Assembly: GCA_947179485.1 (NCBI GenBank)
Contig: OX359249.1
Location: forward strand, 11,780,001 to 11,844,000
DNA: 64,000 nt
DNA from: Allacma fusca
Lineage: Eukaryota; Arthropoda; Collembola; Symphypleona; Sminthuridae
Direction: 5' to 3'
Of the stretch, positions 47,326-59,700 are shown piece after piece; within the stretch, counting starts at the first letter, position 1, and each line of letters begins with the position of its first letter. A model generated the notes under the pieces. The model was given only the letters and a program-made list of their open reading frames with translations, made no database searches and had not been told where the DNA came from. A program made the position numbers and the translations under genes.

Positions 47326-50300
47326 AGTTTTTGTCTCAGTCAATCTAACACCGTTGTTTTCAAAATTTTCATTTCGGGCTCGCTATTTTTCGGATTACAA
47401 AAATAAGTTTCAGGTAGAGATTGCGTGTGAAGCAAAACTGTATCAAAATTTTGGGTAATTTAACAAAGTACTTGACAGGTCAAAATTTTTAAAATCCGTT
47501 TAAAAAATCAATTGCTTCAAAATTCATTTGTTTCCGGGTTGCCAAGATAGGTTTGAATGAGGTAACACCTGGTCTTATGCTTAGAAATTCTGGGTGTATT
47601 CCGAGTTTTGCATTTCTTATTCAAATTATATACAAAGTATGGAAGTGTAAGTCCTTATATATACAATTTCCTAGAAACTCGGTAGGAAATCACGGGTTAA
47701 TAATTTCATTGAATTTGTAACTTACATAAAAATATTCATATGCAAGATAAAATACGTGAGAGCTTTTCTTCAGCTCTGAATTCCAAACCCGGGAACAATA
47801 GACATCCCAAAATAATCAAATGCTGTCGGACATGAGAAAGTATATTAAAATTGAAATTCCGTTGCCTTAATTTTTTATTCATTCAACCAAAACTATAGTA
47901 GCATAGAGTACATTACAAGTTTCAAAGAAAATACAAATTTATAAATATTACTTGTGAAGTTGTGAATTTATTTAAAACCTCCACTCAATCCTTGTAACGT
48001 GAAGTGTGAACAAGTAAAATTTTAGAAGTGAGTAAGTTTTTCCAAGGATGAGTTTTATTCCTTATACAAACAGAAATAAAATTTCACATTTCAATAAAAA
48101 TTTTAATTTATGCACTTTTGATTTCACAAGCCAATGATTTTTCAGACTTGTAACTATACATTTGTCTAATTAATACATTCAGTATAGATGGAAGCAAATA
48201 ACTGAAGTAATTGTTTCCACCGAATAATTTTGAATAAAACATTGAATTAAATCTGATTAAAAAAAATCTATAGAACTATCTATTCGAACCCAAATTATTG
48301 ACTTGTCAGATCGACGCTGTCCAGATGAATATTCTTTGTAAGAAGAGATAAATGAGATAAATAATGACCATGTTACCAGCATCGCAAAATAGATAAACGT
48401 TTTTTTTTGACATTTCCTCAAAATGAAAGTGACATGATGATCTCTACACTTAAATATTTAACTGTAGCTGGTGCATGACATATGCTCTCCTCAAAATATG
48501 CAACTGCATTTGACATTACAGACTATCCCACGTTTTCTTTTCGACCGGACTGACACACAGTACTATAGTGAAAGGAATAGTAATTATATTTTTGTAGATA
48601 AATTCAATTTGACATCTCTGGGATTAGTCTCCCTTACTTTAAAATCCCGAGGTCATTTAATGTATACTGTCTTTTCTGATAGTGAACAATCTCTTGGTTT
48701 CAACCCCCCCGGAATCCAGAAACTACATTACTCATTTTTAAAACGTACTTTTCAATAACCATCGCAGACATGGGGATTGTCACAGTGAGCCGGAGCTATT
48801 TTTCAATCTGCATCCTGTAATCTATTTACTTTTACTATATATTGCACTACATGCCGGAGCTATACACACACTGTACTAAGAGAAGCATTGAGGGGCTGGG
48901 GGACTTTCCTTCTGGAATGATAATCATTAATAAGGTATTAAAAGAATCCCTGGGATCTCTTTAATGACAAACACATTTCTCCTAAATATTATTTATTTCT
49001 TCCCCCATAATATTATGTGGAGTCACGAAAAATTTCAAAACGAGTCATTTGTTACAAGCTAGAGGCTCAGCCCTTGCTACACAATATAAATACAATTAAG
49101 CAAATTGTTATCTGATGAAGATCCAGTTCCCCCCTCCCGATTTTTAACCCACATCCAGAAAACTTTTTACGGACCTCTGGAGGTCACAATGGAGATTTGG
49201 ACCGGAGTCAATTAATAGAACAAAACCTGAGAGTCATAGATACATATAAGAATCAATCAATATATAGTGTATAAGCTGCTGCATGTAGCCCGGAACTGTA
49301 GTACTCTGGTAGTATAATGTACTTAAGACTATAATAAAGTATAGCACCTATAATAATAAAGACTAGCCGTGCTGTTATTAGGTACCGTATCATTACATCA
49401 CTAGGTTGAATACAAGATTCCCTCCCATGTAATTCATACACCATTACAATTCACACATTTAACGAGGATTTTTGAATTGTACACTGCATAACACATATAT
49501 ATAGTTATATAGACATTAGGGATGTGACGATTAGTAATAATTGATGAAATCAAAAAAAAAAAAGAATCCCTACAACATTACTCCTAGATATCCAGACTCC
49601 TCAAAACAATGAAGCTACAAGAGTGGACATGTAAATTACATCCAGTAATTACACATTACATAATTAATTACATATGTACATTGTCTGCAGAGGATACTCA
49701 AAGGAAACCCGACTACAGTTTTTTTTAATATATATTTCCAATAGATTAAAATACAGTTACCGATGCTAAAGTCTCCCTCCGAGCCCAGCCCACCAACATA
49801 TATCTATTTGTTAAGATTTAATTTTTTTTTACAGTTTCAATCCCCTTTTTTTGAAGGGGGAGAGGGGGTAAATCCTTCAGCTAACTAACTTCTAACAAAA
49901 TATGAATTTTGCAGTATCCAATAATAAATTTTTACAGAATGTATAGACCCAATAAATACGTCTCTCGAACTCTTCGCTCGCTTTTAGTACTTAATGTCAT
50001 AGGAGGGAGAGCAGTTGCTGCCAACAGTGCTTACAACAAATAGATTCGGTAACTTTACATATAGTCATATAGATAGTATACTACATGTGTGATGGATGAT
50101 GGAATTACTCCTGTGTCGTCATGTACTACGAGGGAAATAAGGGCTTTGAATCTGTCCTTCAAAGTTGTCATCGGCTCAAAATTTGAATTAATTATGGGTG
50201 TGCTTGGATCCAAGATTTTCGGAAAGAGCTGTGCTCCAGGAGGATAGCTGTAGTTAGGCTAAATTAGGAGAGCTTTAAGGGATAATAATTATTAAAGATA

Positions 50301-50470
50301 ATTAGATAGATACATGAGATACTACATCTAGGAGTGACAATTGTTTGTAGACACTTGGACAACCGAGTCAAGGAGGGGGATAGATGAATCAAATGGGATG
50401 TGACGTCTTGTCTGAAATTCTATTGTAAGTTAGTTGCATGTTGACCAGCAGGCGAGACTGCCCTCTTGAT
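47326..50470. other. No gene recognised
   Basis: AT-rich up to about 48.4 kb, then with the texture of the outer flanks. A TAGGGATGTGACGATTAG sequence at about 49515 resembles hAT-type terminal repeats, but no partner was found. No supportable exon. Confidence 0.45.
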
Positions 50471-52343
50471 TTACGAAGTACTGTTCACATGACTGGCCTC
50501 AGCTATATCCCGCTTTCCTAGACCGAAGGAAAACTGACGGTTAGCAGTGGCTCGCTTATCGGCTCCAGAGACATCATAGTAGTCATCAGAGATTGGCAGA
50601 CTGGATCTCTTTCCCAGACCAAAGGAATAGATTTTTGATCGTCGCTCTTGTCTGTCAATTGGAAGAACATTCAAAAATTAGAAATTGTATTATACATCAT
50701 GGCATCAATTCTGGATACAGGACCCCAGTCTCGACAAGAGACTCCCAAAAAGGAGCAAATCCTGCCTCTTACAATGTAAAAGTCAGGAATTGTAGGGAGA
50801 CAAATTAAAATGGGGGTAAGTGGGACCCTTTCGAAGTAGTTTGTATTTGCAAAGGGCTCTGGATTTTTGTAATTAAAAATCTTAAAATGTCACAATAACA
50901 TTTGTCAGGAAAAAGAATTACATGCAGAATTGTTTGCTTTCTTAAGCGGGAGTGTCAATATCCCATGTGATAACTCCTGAGTACCTGGAGAAAGTTAGAC
51001 CCCCCACAGAAGCTTTCAAAGCTGATACGGAGTTAGGGGAACAAAAACAAAAGTTTCTGGAGCGTTCATCCGAAAATAAATTTACAAAAACATTTCCCTA
51101 GCCAAAGTCGAAGGTAGCGTGACTGGAGCTCATGCATAGAAATAGCACTTGAGACTTGAATCCATACGCTATAAATAATAGACAGGGACATATTCAAAAC
51201 TGGTGGGGTAATGATGCTAGAAATGACACTGAAAAGACCAAGGCTGGCCTTAAAAGTATCTACAGGTTTTTTTTTCTCGGGATGGTGATCATCATACTTT
51301 TTGGCAAATTCAGGACGTACAGAGCATTCAAGATTGTACATGTGTGTTTGTACAAACACATACATATACATATATTGATCCATATCTAGGTATCTATACG
51401 TACTGCAACTATCAGGCGGGGTCTGGTTGATTCTAGTAATAAAATCGATTGTAGGAAGAAACGCCATAAAAATCAATCATACTTGACAGAAACTAGTGAA
51501 CCGATAAGGAGTTGCAGTTTGCAGGCCTGACTGCCTGTCTACGTTACATCTGTCGTTTTCCATAATCTCTGTATGGGCTCAATTCAGGATCAATGCAACT
51601 CAATCATTCATACCCGTGGTGTTAGAGGCCAATGCTTACCCTCCTACAGGTTTCAATTTACATGTGTTTTCCCATCAAGGCTCTCGAAGGAGGTGGATTT
51701 TATTTATTTTCCCCCCCAGAAACACCAGATATATAGATTCATCGTTTCTACGAATCTGAGGGGGGAAAAAATGTTTTGTTGGAAATATTGTTTATTTTTA
51801 TTTTTTTAGAGTGTGAACTCCTGGTAATGAGGCAGGAGAGAAATGAGCTGTAGCATCTCCCCTGTTAACAGGATGTAAGTTGAGAAAGCTTTCGTGGGCC
51901 CTGGTGGTTAGTACGGGTCTAGTGTCTAGGAGGGCTTGATGGGGTACAAATCGGATTGGGAAGTGGGGAATCTCATATTCTCACCTGTTAGCTGAGATGG
52001 GGTTGTATTTCCATGGGTTTTCCAGTCGCTTTCCCAGTCCAAATCCATAAGCTCGGTTCCGTTTCCCTAAGCCGAATGAATACATGGAGTTGGGAGCAGC
52101 CCTCTTGTCCTGAACAGTATACGTGTCTAATGCTGATGGGTACGCCAGATCTTCATCGGATGCGGGCTCATCCCAGGATCGCTTCCCCAAACCGAAGTCA
52201 TACATGGGTCGCTTGTATTGGGAGGCAATTGAGTACATTCTTTTCATCAAGTCCGATTCATCCGCTTGCCTTGACCAGGCATGGGAGCCCACGAAAAGGA
52301 TGACAAGCACTTGAGAGGCTAACAAACTTGATATTCTCTGCAT
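50471..52343 (-). CDS. Allatostatin-A (FGLamide) precursor, 2 coding exons
   Basis: Neuropeptide precursor of the (Y/F)XFGLamide allatostatin-A family, which acts on galanin-like G-protein-coupled receptors and in crustaceans modulates gut and muscle activity. Coding exons are 52343-51985 and 50651-50471. The donor is ACAG|GTGAGA, the acceptor is TTGACAG|ACAA, and the split Arg codon AG|A joins in frame. The product is 179 residues ending in TAA. Residues 1 to about 22 are a signal peptide (MQRISSLLASQVLVILFVGS). Five peptides end FGL-GKR: PMYDFGL (46-52), AAPNSMYSFGL (82-92), NRAYGFGL (96-103), SKIYSFGL (125-132) and ATANRQFSFGL (154-164). Acidic spacers lie at 56-81 and 136-153, and the tail is DIAEASHVNSTS. 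An acceptor (TTTTTCCAG, exon from 52357) precedes the start codon, so a non-coding 5' exon lies further upstream at an unknown site. Confidence 0.96.
50652..51984 (-). other. Allatostatin-A intron
   Basis: A 1.33-kb intron between the two coding exons, placed in the spacer between the third and fourth FGLamide peptides. No other exon or repeat of note is seen. The - strand frame at 51066-51476 has no recognisable domain. Confidence 0.85.
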
Positions 52344-53700
52344 CTTTCTAGTTCTTCCTGGAAAAAGTAGGGAAATAAATTTTGAATTAAATTACAACAA
52401 AAATCTTCCGAATATCTGCATCATAATCCTACAATTATGGGTACTCAATATGCCTGCATATGCGCAATTTTTTAATTCTCAAGTTTTATTGAACTTTGAA
52501 CTCCCTAATTAAAATAAAAAGTAAACTTCTCCCAAGCTTTTATTTTTACGAGTTGTTGGAATTCTTACATAAGTATGGAAACTCATTGATTATTATTTTA
52601 CCGTTAACTTTCCCCCATGCTAAAATTAAAAAAAAAACTTCAAATGTTGTTAATAATTTTGGTAATCGAAAACTTAAATAAAACAAGAGGAAATTGAGAT
52701 GCATACAACTCTCCAATTCAAACTTAAGTATTCATCATAAGGTGAAAGACAGGGGGGAAGAAGTTGAGGGAATCCTATAAAATTCAAGAGATACTTGTAT
52801 CTTTGAGAATTCTTTTTCACAAGAACTTTTCCTCCAGTGGTTTATCCATTTGTACTTTCCCCTCAATTGTAATTATTAGTTTCGTTGAGTAATAGTAGGA
52901 AATTCTAAGAACTACTATCTCATCCTTTTTCCTTCAGCATCCTTCAAGAATCACATGGACTACATATCATTCGAAAATTCAGGAAACAGGAAAGAGTCCT
53001 GAAACCTGTGAACACTAACAAGTGAAATAAATTCATTAGCCCGAACCCTTCCTGTAGATGCCCCACTGGGTTTGGAGTAGTGCAAAAAAAAAAGTACAAT
53101 TGCCGACTCTGACTCTACAATAGTCCGTTGAAATCTCTGATAAAACTAAGTGTACAGGTTGTGTGTAGTAGCAGGAGTTTGGGAAGGATTCAGTGGGAGA
53201 ATCCCTGTTCCCATTCCCGATATTTAATTAAACAATTTGTGGGAAGGTAGGTGGTGCTTAATTAGGCTCTTATTAATAAGCACAATGCTCGAATCAGTGC
53301 GTCTATCCCAATAAAAAAAATGCCGATGACTTCTGCTCACGAGTAATTATTACTACTGGTAGAAGTGTACAACTAGGAGCCGAGTAGGGATCCATAGGAA
53401 GAATTTTTCGAACACGTGTAGTGCACTTGCTCCATCGGGATGAACGTACGTCAGGGACTGTAAACCAAGGTACACGTATTCTGAATGAGTCTCCAAAAGA
53501 GCCACTTGTAATCAGAAAGGAAGACTCATAAAACCCTTAATTACTTCATAGATGAAGACAAACTACCAATTTGGGATTAGCTACGTGTTGCAGAAATGGA
53601 GCAACGAGAAAGGAGATCGTCCAACACCCAAGCAGGTAAATGAGTTTACTCCACGCAACACACTTCCACTTGATACGGTTGAGCAAACACTAAGAAAACA

Positions 53701-53708
53701 AAGAGAGT

Positions 53709-53739
<31 letters not shown>
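53701..53739. repeat. (GA)n microsatellite
   Basis: A slightly interrupted GA run in the region upstream of the allatostatin-A gene. Confidence 0.9.
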
Positions 53740-53740
<1 letters not shown>

Positions 53741-56700
53741 AAGCGAGAGAGAAGTGAAGAGTGGAAGGATCTCAGCCCTAACTTTCTCCACAGATGTTGA
53801 CTCTAATGACGGGACTTTGGGTCAACCAACATCCCCATACAACAAGTGGTTTTTCCCTGATTATTTCCAGCTCAAGTATTCAGTATTCCATTCCCCCCTC
53901 CCCCCATAGGTACCAGCTACTACAGTATCTATTATACACAGTTCCTCCCTAACGAACCGCAAATGACACCAAGTTGGGTTTCCAAGTGAGCGTGGTGGAA
54001 GTAGAGGATGGTGAAAGGAAATCCGGAATTCCCTCCGTCACAAAATACTCCAGTGATTACTCCTCCTTCAATGGGCACATCCACATTTTTGACTGAATAA
54101 GAGCAATCTAAGGGTAAATTGCAAAGGTGAATAATCACTCCCGCATGTGAGGAGTTCTCCCTATTGTTGTCAACTTTCCCTCGTGACATTTTGGAGGAAT
54201 AGAGTCTATACTTACAGAGTACTAGAGATTTATCAGGGCTTCAATGAGACACGTAATAAAAGTTACGTCGCTTGGAATTCATAAGAAGTCATCCATCATT
54301 TAGATGTGTCAATCAAAACCATATTGCTTTTAAATCGAATTTCCAGGGAATTTTCAAGAGTGCCAAATTCTGTCGTCCTCATGCATAATGAGACAGCGGA
54401 GATATTCCTCCAGGCTGGGGTAATTTAGGGATTAGGTCGAAAGCTCGGAGGCAATTTCCCTCCCAATTTTTTTTATCTCCCCCTCAGTTCTTCCTCCTTG
54501 GCTTGCAATAAGAGATAAAGCTATGGTTTGTAACTTCCCATTCTCAAAAATATATTTTCACAGGAGGAAACAATACACCAAGTCTGGGATTATTTACTTC
54601 CCGGTTAGTAGTCAAGAGTTTTGTTCCCTGATCTTTTCAAGGTGATCATGTAGCTACACTTTCCCACACTTTTGTGAGGGACTTTGGAAGCTTGATGGAA
54701 TTTTAGGACGAAACACAGGTTTGTGCAAATTGCCTCTATTTATGTTCACGGTCTAGGTATGTATCTACGTACCATATTCACTCTGTAATAATTATAATGG
54801 AAGTACATCAGGCAGACAGAGAAGGATGAGAGCGGGTAGTAGGGGCCCTTCGAGCATACATAATGCTCCGTAGCATTTCCTTGACTACTTTAGTTCATCA
54901 TTCCGGACTAACTACATGTACCGTCATGGAATGGTTAAAGATAAAATTGAACTTGTGAAGGAAATTTATGCAGATTTACTTCTTTATGCAGATATGTAAA
55001 TTGTTGTGGATTTCCCCGTTCCCTGTGCTTATGTATATGCACTTCAAAGCAAAGCCACAGTTTAGATTTCTGTTACTCAAGGCGGGATGAACGTGGAAAT
55101 ATTTAAATAAAAGGCAGGCAATTTCTTTCACAAATTATTTCAGCTCCTAGAATCCTGTGTAAAGACTCCTGAATAAAAAAAATTATTTAGTGGATCCCAG
55201 CTCTATGGAGCTTACTTCCGAGTTGGCTCCTCATCATATACAGGAGCTACCTATAGCTTGATTGGGGTAGGCTCCATTGAATTAAGTTGGGAGTGCACCC
55301 TCACTGTGGAGACTACAAAGTGTGAAGAATATAAACAACTGCAATTTACTAAATTCTTGGAGCTATTCCTAAAAATGTTCCACACCGTGAGTTATCATTG
55401 GGGAATTGTGGGGAACTTTTGAGTCCGCAGAGATTCCCCATAACTTATTTCCTAGTAGAATCAAATAACTTGTAATAATTTGTTTTGGGACTTTTCTTAG
55501 GTCACCTTCCAGGATAGGGCAGGATAGGATATGACATTTAGAAGATCCGACCTAGAGCCTTCCAGCAGACCCAGATTCATTGAATTAAATTCCCCACATA
55601 GGACTAACATGTCAACAGAACCCTACCGGGAGTCGGGTGCAATCCTTCGAGTTGAAGCTGGAGGAGTTAAAACTAGATATCTGATGATGTCAATCAGAAC
55701 ATGTGGACGGAAGGAATTAGCTCATGCTATTCCATCTCGGATGTATCCATAGACTGTATCCGAGGCACAGCTGAGCCCACTGGATACTCTCCAACCCAAT
55801 TCCTATTTAGTCATTTAAAAATTGACGATCCTTAGGAAACATCCGTCTTGACTTTAGTTACTACTGGAAATTAAAATACAGGGAGATCTGGAGCTACCTC
55901 AATTTATAAATAGACGGAGTATCCCGTCACGTAATCCTTATCTGGACTGGCAGTTAAAACAGAGTAGGAGCATTGTGAAGGAGAGAGAGCCTGGGACTGA
56001 GACTACCCAAAATGCAACTAATGGTTTGCCAGGGACCACCACCCAGACAATGACAGGAGCTGATGACAATGGAGCAATCACATAAGTAGCAACCGGAGTG
56101 TTGTTTATCTAACAATTTTGACAGGCCGAACCTAAAACGCTTAACATCATTAACTTCCCAGTGGCGTCCCATCCTTGGGCTGGGAGACGGGACAAAGGGA
56201 CGTTGAGCGACAAACGAACCACAGCTCCCATCATCTCATCCACGATCCAGTCCATAGTCCTTGTGCATCATCGTTATCATCCATTTGGGTAATTTAAGTA
56301 TTTGCATTGTAAAGTACTTGATGTCATTACATTTGAACATAAAACCTTATTTGGTAACCATCCGCCAATGGTCGGGGAAATGCTCAGCCCGCTCCAAGCC
56401 CACGCCTGCACAAACCTTTTTACATGCAGTCGTCAATGTAATTATTACGGCTTTCCCTCCTAACGTCATGTCCCATTTATAACACTACGTGTGTGGTCTA
56501 CGTTACAAATATGTGATGTCAAGCGACCCTTGCTGGCGTTGCTTTTAGGCAAATAAAAGGAATTTGAAAACCTTGTCAATCTGGATAAAAAAAACGTTGA
56601 CGATACACCACTAGCACGTGCGTAGCTTGAGCAAAATTCCTTAAATTTTTGCTTGCATGCATGTTTTTTTTTATCATTCAATCGATTTGGCAGAGTCTAC

Positions 56701-59700
56701 TATATGGGTTCCTTTATTTTGGAGAAAGCTCAGAAGACCTATCTGGTGAATGCGGCTTCCCACAGCTCTTGCATCCCCACACGCACTGACGTGAGGCATA
56801 CAATAACCAAAGGATGTTTATTTGAAGCGGAATGAGAGATTTTATTGGAAGACCACTTTACGGAATCGTACTTGACGGTGACGATCAATGCGGTGAAATT
56901 GACTTATTCCCAATTTAATTCCTGTGTGAGAATCCTCCAGCCCTCTAATGTAGTTGCCTGTTTTAGCCGGAGACTACCAAAACGATCGCACTCGTATATA
57001 TCGACAGATTCAATTATCCATATTTCAAAACATTACAGATTGTGTGTGTGGGGGAAAGTGGGAGAGAAAGTGATGGGGAAGAGAGTGTTGTAAGATGTTG
57101 AGGATAATTGTGTTTGCAAAAAGTTTTCAAGCTAGAGTTGTCCTTACGAAGAAGAGAAAAAAAATTGAGGAAGACGCCTTTGAGTTTTATATTGGACGAT
57201 CATATTTCTCCTCTACCTTTCTCCCTAAGCACGGTCTCAAATTTACTTTTTTTTTTCACTGGTCGTGAGTGAAACTCCACTGACGTATTTCCTCAGTTCT
57301 AAAATTATATTCTTGGAATCTTTGAAGGGATAAATGTAAAATCCCAGTTCAAATAGAACAAAGTTATGTGAGTGTGGAGAGACTTTAAGGAGAAGTCTAT
57401 ACACTCGTGATTTTCGTTACGTATAGGAAAACATGTAATCCAGAGAAACTTCAAGTTCCTTTGAATTATAATTCCTTGTTTTCTGAAATTTAATGAAATA
57501 CATGGAAGACTAGTGAAGCATTGGAGACCGTACCATTTGGAGGTGACGTAGAGCGGATCGCCCTTTTTACATTTCCTTCAACCTCGCATAGTAGAGGAAC
57601 CCCAAAAAACTATTTCCCAAGATGTTCTTCCCATAGCAAGCTTTCGAAATATGTATGTCTCAGTAAGGAATTTCGTTGAGGGATCGGTCCTGGCAGTAGT
57701 AAGTAGATATGAGACTACACTTGCAATTGGAATTATAACTATTCCTTGGGAGTGAAATTTATGAGTGCATTATAAGAATGATAAAAATATGAAAAAATCA
57801 AGGGGAAGTTTGCTTTCTCCAAGGTAGATAATTACTCCTTCCTACACTCGACGAGATTGATAACTTGAGGATATTTGTCTCCTGAGTGACTGGAAGTAAA
57901 GGGGGAAATAGGAGGAGGGGAAAAAATTAAGATAAGTCTTGGTTCATGTACTGCCAATGTCATGAGTATTTTATTCCCTTCCACACGCAACAGCTACTTT
58001 CCTAATGTCTAACGAGCTCCCGCGTGTAAGTACCGACGTCTCTATAAGTTGAGTGTGTACATGTAATTCCCATGTACCACAACCTTAATGTTCAGATGGG
58101 ATAACCCTGGAGATAAGGATGATTACCGTCCTCACTATGTGGCTCAGGTTCTAGTGCTATAGAAGGGACGAGATTGTTTACTCAGCTTCCCCAATGCTTC
58201 TTTGTCAGAGAAATTCCCTCGCTAGAGTTGAAGTCACTTGTTCTTTGTCTCCTGATGCGTATGCATGTATGCTTCAGCACTGTGGCACTCAGCCCTTTGA
58301 GAGTACTGTATTTACATTATAGCAAGGATGCTTGTGGTATACTCAGAGTATAGAGTATGCGTATAGAAAATAAGTGACAATCCAAACGGAGAGGGTCGTG
58401 TCAGGGAGGGGAGAAAGCATACATGCAATGAAAATTATGTCCAGTGGTATCTACAAATGGGGAAAGCACCCCTACGCACTTTCACTTCTGCTCGAAGTGT
58501 GTCAACCCCCCCAAAGCTCCCTTTTCGGACAAGTGTCAACTCCTACACGTCTGAGCTCCCTCCCACAATACCTCCGGATGCTTATAATAATAGCTGTCAA
58601 CAAGAACATGCAACATATAATGTCTTCAATAGAAACAAATGGTCAAAATACCTCGACCCTGATTTGTTCCAAATTTTATATTTTCCTTCATTTACATCTC
58701 CTGGAATATTTCCATTCAAAATGCCCGATTCCCTACAATGGATTTCCAGAAAGGACCCATCCATCCGAATGTATTCTTCCCTTGGAGCATCAACCCTACT
58801 TTGTCTTCAATCAACTACTCCTGTCTACAATGAAGTTGGCCAATCTAGTGACAGTATTGAACATTCCTCAATCTTTAAAAATTCTTTAGTCCATCTGAAA
58901 AAAATGTAATTATAGGAAGCTATGCCCTACATATAATTCTCCGTTATAGCGTATGATTTCCCCAGTGAAATTTTCCTCACCACCCATGTCAAAATGATCT
59001 TTGGAGTGTAAAACCTGGATTTAAGCCTCTCCTCATGCATTTTATTAAAGTTCGATTGAATTTCCCCACGGTTGTCATCAGGGTCTTATCTGTTTTGCCT
59101 TCCAGCCGGATGATAAATAGTGGGGATTCCGTCCCCACAAATACACTGTCAAGTGAAAGCGGATTCCTCCTCCAAACCCCAAACAGAAAAACAGTAGTTG
59201 TTTAAATAAACTACCAATAAGTAGTGTACATAAGAAATAGGGCTACGAGTCAAAAGGATTAGTTATAATTTTATTTACAAGTGATATTCACTAACAGTGT
59301 CTCGGCGGGCTCAGGGGACAGGGGGAGAAAATTTTTACCTTGAAAGGGAATTCTCAGAGTACAAGAATAGCACTTATGTTATTACCTCTTACGGAGGGAA
59401 ATTCTATACCCTTTGGAAATCCAAGGCTTTGTCAGTGTAGCCACACTACAATGCATTTCTCTGTACATATGTTAGTGCTTCCTCCAGGGAAATTTCTCTC
59501 TTGAAGGCCACATGTGTAAATATACATAGAGGAGGAAGAACATTAACGTCACCTGAAGTGACGGAGAAAGAGCTATCCATCCTTACATTCCACGTAGAAT
59601 TAATTCCTTGAAAGACCTTCACAATTCTACCAAGTGGTTGCCTCACGTCACCTTCACTCATATCTAAAATCGGAGGAGCCTCACCCACTAACACACGGCA

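Noticed and set aside
58374-58909. Two overlapping + strand frames of 171 and 150 codons
   Set aside because: They occupy the same bases in different frames, so at most one could be real. Neither shows a domain or coding-like composition.
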